Part shown: positions 8,325 through 16,160 of the stretch, one piece after another | Layout of the letters: each line of letters opens with the position of its first letter | Position numbering within the stretch: position 1 is the stretch's first letter | Assembly: GCF_041514305.1 (NCBI RefSeq) | Contig: NZ_JBGMWH010000003.1 | Span: forward strand, 310,001-374,000 | DNA: 64,000 bases | Reading direction: 5' to 3' | From: Salinarimonas chemoclinalis | GTDB lineage: Bacteria; Pseudomonadota; Alphaproteobacteria; Rhizobiales; Beijerinckiaceae | The notes under the pieces: model-generated | What the model was told of the DNA's origin: nothing | Seen by the model: the letters and a program-made list of their open reading frames with translations, nothing else | Database searches by the model: none | Program-made: the position numbers and the translations under genes

Positions 8325-9866
8325 ATGGCGCGCGCGGCCTCCGCCCTGTCCGCGACGCTCGTCGTCTCCGCTGCTGCGCTGGCTTCCCGGGTGCTCGGCT
8401 TCGTGCGCGACGTGCTGATCGCCGCGGCCCTCGGCGCCGGGCCGGTGGCGGACGCCTTCCTGGTGGCGTTCCGCATCCCCAACCTCGCCCGCCGGGCGCT
8501 GGCCGAGGGCGCGCTCACCGCGGGCTTCGCGCCGCTCTGGGCGCGGGTGCGCGAGGCGAAGGGCGCGGACGCCGCCGCCCGGCTCGGCGGCGAGGCGCTC
8601 CTCGGCCTCGCCCTGCTGCTCGCCGGCGCGACCGCGCTCGGCATGATCGGCGCCGGCGCCCTCGTGCTCGCGGTGGCGGCGGGCCTCGCGGGGGAGGGCA
8701 CGACGCGGGCGCTCGCCGCCGACCTCACGCGGCTCGCGCTCCCGGCGATCGTCGCCTTCGGCTGCGCCGGGCTCGTCTCGGCCATGCTCGCCGCCCGCGG
8801 CCGGGTCGTGGCGCTGGCGCTGGCGCCGCTCGCGACCAACGCCGTGCCGATCGCGGCGCTGGTGCTGGCGCCCGCGCGGGTGCCGGAACCCGAGCGCCTC
8901 GCCGCCGTGCTCGCGGGGAGCGTCGGGCTCGCCGGGCTCGTCCAGCTCGCGATCGTCGCGATCGCGGCGCGGCGGGCGGGCGTGCTCGTTCCGGCGCGAC
9001 CGCGGCTGGGGCCGGAGGTCCGCGCGGTGCTGGCGCTCGCCGGACCCGCGCTGGTGACGGTGGCGAGCGTCGAGCTGATCCTGCTTGCGGCGACGCAGGT
9101 CGCCTCCTTCACGCCGGGGCTCGTGGCACGGCTCTACTACGCCGAGCGGCTCGTCCAGCTGCCGCTCGGCCTCGTCGCCACCGCGGCCACGGCCGTGCTG
9201 CTGCCGCGGCTGGCCGCGCGGGTGCGCGCGGGCGATGCCGCCGGACTCGTGCGGGCGCAGAATCGCGCGCTCGAGGCGGCGCTCCTGGTGGCGCTCCCCG
9301 CCGCCACCGCGCTCGTGGTGCTCGCCGAGCCGATCGTCGCCGTGCTCTTCGCCCGCGGCGCCTTCGACGCCGCCGACGTCGGGGCGACGGCGGCGGTGCT
9401 GGCAGGCCTCGCGCTCGGCCTTCCCGTCGCCGCCGCGGGCAAGATCCTGCAGCAGGGCGGCTTCGCCCGCGAGCGGGTGCGCCCCGGCCTCGCCGCCACG
9501 GGGGCCGGCATCGCCGCGACGCTCGCCGCCGGCGTTCCCCTCGTCGCCGCGCTGGGCCCGCTCGGCCTCGGCCTCGCCGTCGCGGCGGGCCTCCTCGCCC
9601 ATGCGACGGTCCTGGCCTCCGTGGCCGCACGCGACGAGGGCTGGCGCCCGGACCGGCGTCTCGGTGGTCGGCTCGCCCGCATCGTCGTCGCCTGCGCGGC
9701 CATGGCCGGCTGGCTGACGCTGCTCGGGACGTGGACGGGAGGCGTCGTGGACGGCCCGAGCCTCGTCGTCGCCTGCGCGTCCGGCGCCGCGATCTACGCC
9801 GCCGCCGCGATCGGCCTGGGCGCCGTGCGCCGCGCGGATCTGGCGGAGCTGCGCGCCGCCCGCTGA
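8325..9866 (+). CDS. murJ: Lipid II flippase MurJ
   Basis: Inner-membrane MOP-superfamily flippase that moves lipid II to the periplasmic face for peptidoglycan synthesis. The 513 residues contain about 14 hydrophobic helices. The N-terminal ALASRVLGFVRDVLIAAALG and VADAFLVAFRIPNLARRALAEGALTAGF contain the characteristic Arg cluster of the central cavity, and YYAERLVQLPLGL is the family's mid-protein signature. It starts six bases after the DsbA-like gene. Confidence 0.94.
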   Translation: MARAASALSATLVVSAAALASRVLGFVRDVLIAAALGAGPVADAFLVAFRIPNLARRALAEGALTAGFAPLWARVREAKGADAAARLGGEALLGLALLLAGATALGMIGAGALVLAVAAGLAGEGTTRALAADLTRLALPAIVAFGCAGLVSAMLAARGRVVALALAPLATNAVPIAALVLAPARVPEPERLAAVLAGSVGLAGLVQLAIVAIAARRAGVLVPARPRLGPEVRAVLALAGPALVTVASVELILLAATQVASFTPGLVARLYYAERLVQLPLGLVATAATAVLLPRLAARVRAGDAAGLVRAQNRALEAALLVALPAATALVVLAEPIVAVLFARGAFDAADVGATAAVLAGLALGLPVAAAGKILQQGGFARERVRPGLAATGAGIAATLAAGVPLVAALGPLGLGLAVAAGLLAHATVLASVAARDEGWRPDRRLGGRLARIVVACAAMAGWLTLLGTWTGGVVDGPSLVVACASGAAIYAAAAIGLGAVRRADLAELRAAR

Positions 9867-9899
9867 GCGCGCCGCCCCTCCGCAAATATCGCCCGTCCA

Positions 9900-9925
9900 C
9901 CCCCTTCCCCCCGCCCCCGCCCCCC
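9900..9925 (-). other. G-quadruplex motif just upstream of 6S RNA
   Basis: On the + strand this is C5-TT-C6-G-C5-G-C6, so the - strand reads four G runs of 5-6 with loops of 1, 1 and 2 bases, an almost ideal quadruplex motif. It ends about seven bases before the likely 5' end of the 6S RNA, in the core promoter region of that gene. Folding is inferred, not shown. Confidence 0.6.
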
Positions 9926-9931
9926 ATTACA

Positions 9932-10084
9932 TTGCCGTTGCGGGGCTGTGGGGTTCGTCAGGAGGACTTTTCCCCGGGGCCTTATCGATCTCGAAGGGAG
10001 CTGTCCCTGACCCGGTCCGTGGACCGGGACATACGGCGCCCACCTACTGTGTAGGTATCCCGGGATCGACTCTCCAACGGCTTT
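9932..10084 (+). ncRNA. ssrS: 6S RNA
   Basis: Regulatory RNA that mimics an open promoter and sequesters RNA polymerase holoenzyme. The ends pair: GCCGTTG at 9934-9940 with CAACGGC at 10075-10081. The middle contains an uninterrupted hairpin, CCCGGTCC (10011-10018) facing GGACCGGG (10021-10028), and flanking stems, giving the long rod with a central bubble expected of the family. The position directly upstream of the 5-formyltetrahydrofolate cyclo-ligase gene is the conserved location of ssrS. End coordinates are estimated from the closing stem. Confidence 0.8.
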
Positions 10085-10108
10085 CGCGGCTCCGCACCGA
10101 ATGATCGC

Positions 10109-10756
10109 ATGACGCGCACCTCCCCCGACCACGAGTCACCCGACGACCTACCCCTCGGGGAGGGGGTCCTCGCCAAGCCGTCGCTCCGCGCCGAAGGCCT
10201 GGCACGGCGGGACGCGCTCGCTCCCGACGTGCGTGAGGAGGCGGCACGGCGGCTCGTGCGCACGCTGCTCGCGCTGCCGGAACTCGCGGGCGTCGGTCCG
10301 ATCGCCGGGTACTGGCCGCTGCGGTCCGAACTCGACCCGCGCCCCGCCCTGGCGGCGCTCGCCGAGCGCGGCCACCGCATCGCGCTGCCCGTCGTCAGCG
10401 AGCCCTCCCTCGTCTTCCGGGCCTGGACGCCCGGCACCCCCCTGGTGCGCGGGCCCTTCGGCGTCGAGGCGCCGGGGCCGGAGGCCGAGGTGCTGCATCC
10501 GCGGGCGCTGCTCGTGCCGCTCGCGCGGTTCGACCGGGCCTGTCATCGCATCGGCTACGGCAAGGGGCACTACGACCGCGCGCTCGCCGCGCTGGAGCGC
10601 GCGGGGCCGGTGATCGCGATCGGGGTGGCGTTTTCCGTCCAGGAGGCGCAAACCATTCCCGCCGAGGATCACGACCGGCGGCTCGACCTCGTCGTGACCG
10701 AGGCGGAGATCGTCCGTGCGCCGCACCGGGCGGCCGGCGCGGCCCGGGAGGCCTGA
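10109..10756 (+). CDS. 5-formyltetrahydrofolate cyclo-ligase
   Basis: Converts 5-formyl-THF and ATP to 5,10-methenyl-THF, recycling an inhibitory folate. The 215 residues contain the family signature RIGYGKGHYDR (GYGKGHYDR at 149-157), an N-terminal basic region (LRAEGLARRDAL) and GYWPLRSELDPRPAL. It lies directly after 6S RNA, as in many proteobacteria where 6S and this gene are co-transcribed and 6S is processed from the leader. Four bases separate its stop from the next start. Confidence 0.93.
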   Translation: MTRTSPDHESPDDLPLGEGVLAKPSLRAEGLARRDALAPDVREEAARRLVRTLLALPELAGVGPIAGYWPLRSELDPRPALAALAERGHRIALPVVSEPSLVFRAWTPGTPLVRGPFGVEAPGPEAEVLHPRALLVPLARFDRACHRIGYGKGHYDRALAALERAGPVIAIGVAFSVQEAQTIPAEDHDRRLDLVVTEAEIVRAPHRAAGAAREA

Positions 10757-10760
10757 GCGC

Positions 10761-11582
10761 ATGCGCATCCTCTTCCTCGGCGACGTGGTCGGCCGGCCGG
10801 GGCGCCAGGCGGTGGCCGAGGAGCTGCCGCGCCTGCGCGGCCGCTGGAAGCTCGACTGCGTCGTGATCAACGGCGAGAACGCAGCGGGCGGATTCGGGAT
10901 CACCGAGGCGATCTGCGAGGAGCTGATCGGCGCCGGCGCCGACGCGATCACGCTCGGCAACCATTCCTTCGACCAGCGCGAGGCCCTCGTCTTCATCGAG
11001 CGGCAGGGCCGGCTGGTGCGGCCGGCGAACTACCCCGTGGGCACGCCGGGCCGCGGCGCGACCCTGGTCGAAACGCCGGACGGCGCGCGCGTCCTCGTCG
11101 TCAACGTGATGGGGCGGGTGTTCATGGACGCGCTCGACGACCCCTTCGCCGCCGTCGAGCGGGCGCTGTCGGACTGCCCGCTCGGCGCCGCCGCGGACGC
11201 GATCGTGGTCGACGTCCACGCCGAGGCGACGAGCGAGAAGCAGGCGATGGGCGTGTTCTGCGACGGGCGCGCGAGCCTCGTCGTGGGCACCCACACCCAC
11301 GTCCCCACCGCCGACCACCGCATCATGCCCGGCGGCACGGCCTACATGTCCGACGCCGGGATGTGCGGCGACTACGACTCCGTGCTGGGCATGGCCAAGG
11401 ACGAGCCGCTGCGGCGCTTCCTGCAGAAGACGCCCGGCTCACGGCTGGAGGCGGCCTCCGGTCCCGGCGCGCTCTCCGGGATCGCCGTCGAGACCGATCC
11501 GCGCACGGGCCTCGCCGTGCGCGTCGCCGCCGTGCGGATAGGCCCGCATCTCGACGAAACCCGGCCGGCCTTCTGGGATTGA
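10761..11582 (+). CDS. TIGR00282-family metallophosphoesterase (YmdB-like)
   Basis: Dinuclear-metal phosphoesterase of 273 residues; family members such as Bacillus YmdB hydrolyse 2',3'- or 3',5'-cyclic nucleotides and affect RNA turnover and biofilm switching, but the role in alphaproteobacteria is not settled. Metal-binding motifs are present in order: FLGDVVGRPGR (Asp8), NGENAAGG, LGNHSFDQ, DVHAEATSEKQAMG and GTHTHVPTAD. The ATG at 10761 starts right at the conserved first strand; an upstream in-frame extension overlaps the previous gene and is rejected. Probably in one operon with the cyclo-ligase gene. Confidence 0.88.
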   Translation: MRILFLGDVVGRPGRQAVAEELPRLRGRWKLDCVVINGENAAGGFGITEAICEELIGAGADAITLGNHSFDQREALVFIERQGRLVRPANYPVGTPGRGATLVETPDGARVLVVNVMGRVFMDALDDPFAAVERALSDCPLGAAADAIVVDVHAEATSEKQAMGVFCDGRASLVVGTHTHVPTADHRIMPGGTAYMSDAGMCGDYDSVLGMAKDEPLRRFLQKTPGSRLEAASGPGALSGIAVETDPRTGLAVRVAAVRIGPHLDETRPAFWD

Positions 11583-11589
11583 CCCGCAC

Positions 11590-12432
11590 GTGGAGCCGAT
11601 GAACGCGCACGAGCAGAGCGACCGCGCCGAGGAGCGCAACGAGCCGTCGGGCGAGGCACCCGTCGCGGAGGCGCACGCGGCCGAGCGCCGCCGGCGCGTG
11701 CGCGAGGCGATCGAGCGGCTCCAGCAGCGCCGGGCCGAGCGCCGCGCGGCGAAGGCCGCGCGGCTCGCCGCCGAAGCCGATACGCCGCAGGCCAAGCGCG
11801 CTCGGGCGATCCACGAGGCGATGGAGCACAAGCGCATCTCCCTCGTGCTGCGCGCGGTGATCGACACCGCCCAGGGCGATCGCATCTCCATCCGCGAGAT
11901 CGTCGAGGCCTTCGGCGAGCGCGCCTTCGGATTCGTCATCATCCTGTTCTCGCTGCCGAACTGCATCCCCGCGCCGCCGGGCATGAACTCGGTGTTCGGC
12001 CTGCCGGTGGTGCTCTTCGCGGTGCAGATGGCGATGGGCAAGCGCCGGCCGTGGCTGCCGCGCTGGCTGATGGACAAGACCTTCGCGGTGACGACCTTCC
12101 GACGGATCATCGACGTCGCCGAACCCCGCCTCCGCTGGGTGGAGAACCTCTGCCGGCCCCGCTACACGGCGCTGTTCGGCCCGCGCGGCGACCGCCTGAT
12201 CGGCGTCTTCGCCATCCTGCTCGCCCTGTGCGTGATCATCCCGCTGCCGGGCACGAACTTCGTGCCCTCGATCGCGCTCGTGGTGCTGGCCATCGCCATC
12301 ATGCAGGAGGACGGGGTGATGCTCGGCATAGGCGGCCTGCTCGGCCTCGCCGGCATGGCCTACACGATCGGCCTGTCCTGGGCTATCGTGGGGGTGGCGC
12401 TGTTCGCGGCGCAGAAGGCGGTGGGGATGTGA
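11590..12432 (+). CDS. exoD: ExoD-family membrane protein (exopolysaccharide synthesis)
   Basis: 280 residues: a charged Arg/Glu-rich N-terminal region (about 1-75, probably helical), then the ExoD domain with SIREIVEAFGERAFGFVIILFSLPNCIPAPPG and several hydrophobic helices, ending LSWAIVGVALFAAQKAVGM. ExoD was identified in Sinorhizobium as needed for exopolysaccharide production and alkaline tolerance; its biochemical role is unknown. The GTG at 11590 or ATG at 11599 (MNAHEQS) could be the start; neither has a strong RBS. It follows the phosphoesterase gene by seven bases. Confidence 0.8.
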   Translation: MEPMNAHEQSDRAEERNEPSGEAPVAEAHAAERRRRVREAIERLQQRRAERRAAKAARLAAEADTPQAKRARAIHEAMEHKRISLVLRAVIDTAQGDRISIREIVEAFGERAFGFVIILFSLPNCIPAPPGMNSVFGLPVVLFAVQMAMGKRRPWLPRWLMDKTFAVTTFRRIIDVAEPRLRWVENLCRPRYTALFGPRGDRLIGVFAILLALCVIIPLPGTNFVPSIALVVLAIAIMQEDGVMLGIGGLLGLAGMAYTIGLSWAIVGVALFAAQKAVGM

Positions 12433-12509
12433 GGGCCATGGCGCCCGGCGGGGTCGCCGTCGGCCTGCCGCGTAGCCGCCCCAGCCGGTCGCGCCGCCGC
12501 GCGGGCCGG

Positions 12510-13952
12510 TCAGTGCGTCAGGCGCAGGCGCGAGATCTGCCCGCCGATGTGGCTCATGGCGTCCCCCAGCTGGGCCGCGTCCGCCGCGTCGTAGAATGTG
12601 CCACCGGTCAGGCGCGAACAATCCTCGAGAATCTGCTTGACCGTGGGATCGCCGACCTCGAACGCGATCGTGTAGATCGTGATGCCCGTGTCCCCGTCCG
12701 CGGCGATGTTCCGGCAGATGCGCCGCATGATCTCGTCCGCGGCCGCGCCGTTGGTGCCGTCGTGCTTCGGGTAGCTGGCCGAGCGGGTATTCCGACCGTC
12801 CGTCACGAGAACCATGTAACGCCTCACCGGCACGCCGTCCTCGCTCGTACGCCCGGCGATCGGCGCGTGTGGCGAGAGCGCGCGCCATCCCCAGATCAGC
12901 CCCGCAGGAATGTAGGTCTCGCCGGAGGTGCTCAAGCTGCGGATGTGCGACCTCGCTGCTGCGAGGTTGGTCGTCGGCTCCAGGATCGGGGAGCCGCAAC
13001 TCTGGTTCATCAGGCCGGGAATCCGCACCGCGTAGTTGGCGTCGCGCGTGTCGTCCGGGGCATCGCGCGAGCCGACGCATCCGCTCCAGCGCACCCAGCC
13101 GCCGCCGGTCGTGCGGCACTGCTCCACCATCCGGTCGCCATGGACGGGGGTGCAGCGATCGACCCAGCGGGCGGGACGCGCGGGGCTGCCGCACGCGTAG
13201 GCCCGGCCGTCGTCCCAGCAGGTGCGGTCGGTCGCCGGTCGCGCCGGCTCCAGGACCCGCTCGCATCGCTGGTCGACGACCTCGCGTTCCAGCCGGCAGG
13301 ACCGGTTCGTCGGCCGCTGATGGTCGGCGGGCACGTCGAGCCAGGGCTGCGTGCGGTTCGCGAGCCCGACGTTGACGTACTGGCCGAAGGGCACGACCGA
13401 GATCCTGACCTGGTCGTCGGCCCCGCGGCGGTCCTCGATCTCGCCGATCAGCCGTGTGGTGGTGGACTTGAGCACTGCGAGCCGCTCACCCGCCATCGAG
13501 CCCGTGGTGTCGAGGACGAACGCGAGATCGAACCGCTCGTTGCGTCCGCTCGAGGCCCGCGCCTCGACGGAGACGGCGATCGTCCTGATGCCCACCACGC
13601 CGAGCAGGGTCGTCGGTGCACCCGCCGTGAGCGAGACGCGCACCGCGACCTCGCGGCCGTCCTCCATCACGGGCACGATGTCGGGTTCGTAGCCGGTTTG
13701 CGCATAGGCGGTCAGCTGGGTGTCGATTACCGTGAGCGCCGCGGTCCTGCGCACGTCGAAGGACTCGTTCCCGCTGGTCGCGACGAGCGCCGCCGCATCG
13801 GCCGCCTTCTGGAGCTCGCCGCGAAAGTTGACGGCGCGGCTGTAGTCCACCGTCGTCCCGGCGATCCCGAGGAGAGGGACCAGCACGAGCGCCACGGCGA
13901 TCGCGACGCCCCCGCGTCGGTCGCGCCCGAGACGATTCCACGCTGCCTGCAT
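12510..13952 (-). CDS. TadG-like protein with von Willebrand factor A domain (1 of 3)
   Basis: 480 residues. The N-terminus RDRRGGVAIAVALVLVPLLG is a TadE/TadG-type membrane segment that also resembles a prepilin leader, followed by VDYSRAVNFRGELQKAADAAAL. A vWA domain begins near 140 with MIDAS D148-T-T-G-S152, continues through VVPFGQYVNVG and carries MVLVTDGRNT near the end. A Cys-rich insertion (about 210-320) splits the vWA fold and should be disulfide bonded outside the membrane. TadG proteins assist Flp pilus and surface adhesion, but no other tad genes are near. It converges on exoD. A TTAACCAT half site of CtrA type lies upstream, antisense, at about 14050. Confidence 0.82.
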   Translation of the reverse strand: MQAAWNRLGRDRRGGVAIAVALVLVPLLGIAGTTVDYSRAVNFRGELQKAADAAALVATSGNESFDVRRTAALTVIDTQLTAYAQTGYEPDIVPVMEDGREVAVRVSLTAGAPTTLLGVVGIRTIAVSVEARASSGRNERFDLAFVLDTTGSMAGERLAVLKSTTTRLIGEIEDRRGADDQVRISVVPFGQYVNVGLANRTQPWLDVPADHQRPTNRSCRLEREVVDQRCERVLEPARPATDRTCWDDGRAYACGSPARPARWVDRCTPVHGDRMVEQCRTTGGGWVRWSGCVGSRDAPDDTRDANYAVRIPGLMNQSCGSPILEPTTNLAAARSHIRSLSTSGETYIPAGLIWGWRALSPHAPIAGRTSEDGVPVRRYMVLVTDGRNTRSASYPKHDGTNGAAADEIMRRICRNIAADGDTGITIYTIAFEVGDPTVKQILEDCSRLTGGTFYDAADAAQLGDAMSHIGGQISRLRLTH

Positions 13953-14124
13953 CCTTCGCCCCTCCGCGAGAACGACATCCGGGGAACGATGCAGGCGAAC
14001 ACCTTACGACATCTTGAATCCCCGGGGAGACGGGCGCCGCACTCGCGCCGATGGTTAAGCCCGCCCTGCCCGTTTCCCGGACGGGGCCGCGCCGCGGGGT
14101 CCGGCCGTCTCCCGCGCGCCGCGC

Positions 14125-14153
14125 TCGACAAGCCCCGCCCTCCCCGCCTATAT
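14125..14153 (+). promoter_or_regulatory. Predicted sigma-70 promoter of yebC
   Basis: TCGACA at 14125-14130, 17-base spacer, CTATAT at 14148-14153, a good match to alphaproteobacterial housekeeping promoters. Transcription would start near 14161, giving a leader of about 76 bases before the ATG at 14237. Confidence 0.55.
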
Positions 14154-14236
14154 CAGCACTCCAGCGACACCACGGATCCCATCGACCAGAGGACGCCGCG
14201 CCCCGTTGCGGGCGCCGCGCGAGGACGGACGACCGC

Positions 14237-14983
14237 ATGGCCGGGCACAGCCAGTTCAAGAACATCATGCACCGCAAGGGGCGCGTCGATGCGCAGCGCT
14301 CCAAGCTCTTCTCCAAGCTCGCCCGCGAGATCACCGTCGCGGCGAAGATGGGCATGCCGGACCCCGCGATGAACCCGCGCCTGCGCGCGGCGATCCTCGC
14401 GGCCAAGGCGCAATCCATGCCCAAGGACAACATCGAGCGCGCGATCAAGAAGAGCCAGGGCGGCGACGCGGAGAGCTACGACGAGATCCGCTACGAGGGC
14501 TACGGCCCGGGAGGCGCTGCGCTGATCATCGAGGCGATGACGGACAACCGCAACCGCACCGCCTCCGACATCCGCTCCTTCTTCACCAAGTCCGGCGGCA
14601 ACCTCGCCGAGACGGGCGCGGTGGCCTTCATGTTCGACCGCGTCGGCATCGTCGAGTACGCGCCCGACGTCGGCGACGCCGACGCCATGCTGGAAGCCGC
14701 GATCGAGGCGGGCGCCGACGACGTCGTCTCCTCCGAGGCCGGCCACGAGGTCTACTGCGCCGACACGGCGCTCGGCGAGGTGACGAAGGCGCTCGAGGAG
14801 CGCTTCGGCGAGGCGCGCCGCTCGGCGCTGATCTGGAAGGCGCAGACCGCCGTCGCCGTCGACGACGAGACCGGCGAGAAGCTGATGAAGCTGATGGAGA
14901 CGCTCGAGGACCACGACGACGTCCAGAACGTCTACGCCAACTTCGAGCTCTCCGAAGCCCTGATGGAGAAGCTCTCCGCCTGA
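14237..14983 (+). CDS. yebC: YebC/PmpR-family transcriptional regulator
   Basis: Cytosolic DNA-binding regulator; some family members (TACO1-like) aid translation of proline stretches. 248 residues starting MAGHSQFKNIMHRKGRVDAQ, the invariant start of the family, then KLAREITVAAKMG, a central domain with YEGYGPGGAALIIEAMTDN and the C-terminal domain ending NFELSEALMEKLSA. The ATG at 14237 is supported by the conserved N-terminus and by the promoter at 14125; the longer frame to 14051 is rejected. In many proteobacteria yebC directly precedes ruvC; here it lies 7 kb away. Confidence 0.95.
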   Translation: MAGHSQFKNIMHRKGRVDAQRSKLFSKLAREITVAAKMGMPDPAMNPRLRAAILAAKAQSMPKDNIERAIKKSQGGDAESYDEIRYEGYGPGGAALIIEAMTDNRNRTASDIRSFFTKSGGNLAETGAVAFMFDRVGIVEYAPDVGDADAMLEAAIEAGADDVVSSEAGHEVYCADTALGEVTKALEERFGEARRSALIWKAQTAVAVDDETGEKLMKLMETLEDHDDVQNVYANFELSEALMEKLSA

Positions 14984-15019
14984 GCGCGGAGAGACATCAC
15001 GCCCGCCGCCGGACGAGAC

Positions 15020-15898
15020 TCACCCGTAGGCGCCGCGCACCGCCTCGGCGACCGCGCGTACGGCACGGCCGGGCCGCGTCGGCGCGAGGAGGGCCAGCGC
15101 GCAGGCGGGCAGCGCTGGGAGGTGGCCGCGCAAGGGGGCGAGCTCGGCGTGCCCGTCGGCCACGGCCTCCGGCAGCGGCGCCACGGCGAGCCCGACCCGG
15201 GCCGCGGCGAGCTGGCCCGCGGCCGACGGGCTCGTGCAGACGATCCGCCAGGGAATGCCGGCGCCCGACAGGATCGCCAGCGCCCGCGCCCTCCAGGGGC
15301 AACCCTCCGCCGCCACCGCGAGCGGCAGCGGCTCCGGCGGCGGCGCGGCGTCGCGCCGGCCGAACCAGGCCATCGGCTCGGGCCGCAGCCGGCGCGCGCC
15401 GGCCGGGAAAGGTGGCCCGCCGTCGGAGAGGATCGCCAGGTCGAGCTTGCCCGACTCGGCGAGCGCGAGGAGCTCCGACGAGAAGGCGACGGTGAGCTCC
15501 ACGGCCACGTCCGGCGCCGCCTCGGCCGCCTGCGCCAAGGCCGCGGGCAGCCGCACGAGCCCCACGTCGTCGGCGACGCCGAGGCGCACGCGCGCGGACG
15601 CGAAGTCCGTCTCGAAGCGCTCGCCCACCTCGGCCACGAGGGCGAGGAAACGGCGCGCGTAGCTCGCCAGCGCCAGGCCCTCGCCGTTGGGCCGCACGCC
15701 GTCGCGGGTGCGCACGAACAGCGTGCGGCCGAGCTGGCGCTCGATGCGCACGAGCTGCTTGCTCACCGCCGACGGCGTCATCGACAGGGCCGCGGCCGCG
15801 CGCCGGACCGAGCCGAGCTCGACCACGGCGAGCGCGACGCGCATCGCGTCCGAGCGGAGGATCTGCCGAACGGCGGAGGAGGGCTCCGCATTTCCCAT
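15020..15898 (-). CDS. LysR-family transcriptional regulator
   Basis: 292 residues: an N-terminal winged HTH (about 18-80; SVRRAAAALSMTPSAVSKQLVRIERQLG, shown here only as the helix region) and a C-terminal two-lobed effector-binding domain. The start at 15898 gives MGNAEPSSAV; in-frame extensions upstream run through the folded intergenic region and are not needed. It is divergent from the hydrolase/oxidoreductase pair, the classic LysR-target arrangement, so it probably controls them and itself. A TTGACA-like -35 on this strand lies at 15970-15975 but lacks a good -10. The effector is unknown. Confidence 0.9.
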   Translation of the reverse strand: MGNAEPSSAVRQILRSDAMRVALAVVELGSVRRAAAALSMTPSAVSKQLVRIERQLGRTLFVRTRDGVRPNGEGLALASYARRFLALVAEVGERFETDFASARVRLGVADDVGLVRLPAALAQAAEAAPDVAVELTVAFSSELLALAESGKLDLAILSDGGPPFPAGARRLRPEPMAWFGRRDAAPPPEPLPLAVAAEGCPWRARALAILSGAGIPWRIVCTSPSAAGQLAAARVGLAVAPLPEAVADGHAELAPLRGHLPALPACALALLAPTRPGRAVRAVAEAVRGAYG

Positions 15899-15979
15899 GC
15901 TCGCGTTTCCCCCCGGTGTACGCAGCGGTGACGAGGTTTCGCTACAGGAGTGGGGGGCGCGCGTATATCTGTCAAGAAA

Positions 15980-16131
15980 GGAACGGATGTTCGCGCGAGA
16001 CGGGCCGACGTCGGCGCCTTGGGGCAACGAGTCGTCGGCGGCTGGCCCGAGCGGACGTCCGTTCCGGCGATCCCGGGGCCGACCGGGCCGGCCCCCTCCG
16101 GCTCGGCGCCCGGGATCGTGCGGAACCCCGC
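15980..16131 (+). promoter_or_regulatory. Tandem stem-loops in the leader of the hydrolase operon
   Basis: Three consecutive hairpins in about 150 bases. A: 15980-15994 pairs with 16051-16065 over 15 positions, using two G-U wobbles that only work in a rightward transcript; inside it 16001-16006 pairs with 16044-16049 and GACG (16007-16010) with CGTC (16033-16036). B: 16068-16077 pairs perfectly with 16109-16118, then 16078-16082 with 16103-16107 and CCGG (16083-16086) with CCGG (16098-16101). C: GCGG (16120-16123) with CCGC (16128-16131). The elements end 29 bases before the ATG at 16161, which has GAGGAGGAG before it. No T tract follows. It may be an attenuator, a ligand-sensing leader, or a regulator-binding palindrome set. 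Confidence 0.6.
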
Positions 16132-16160
16132 GGTGCGCCCGCCGGAGCGAGGAGGAGCCC

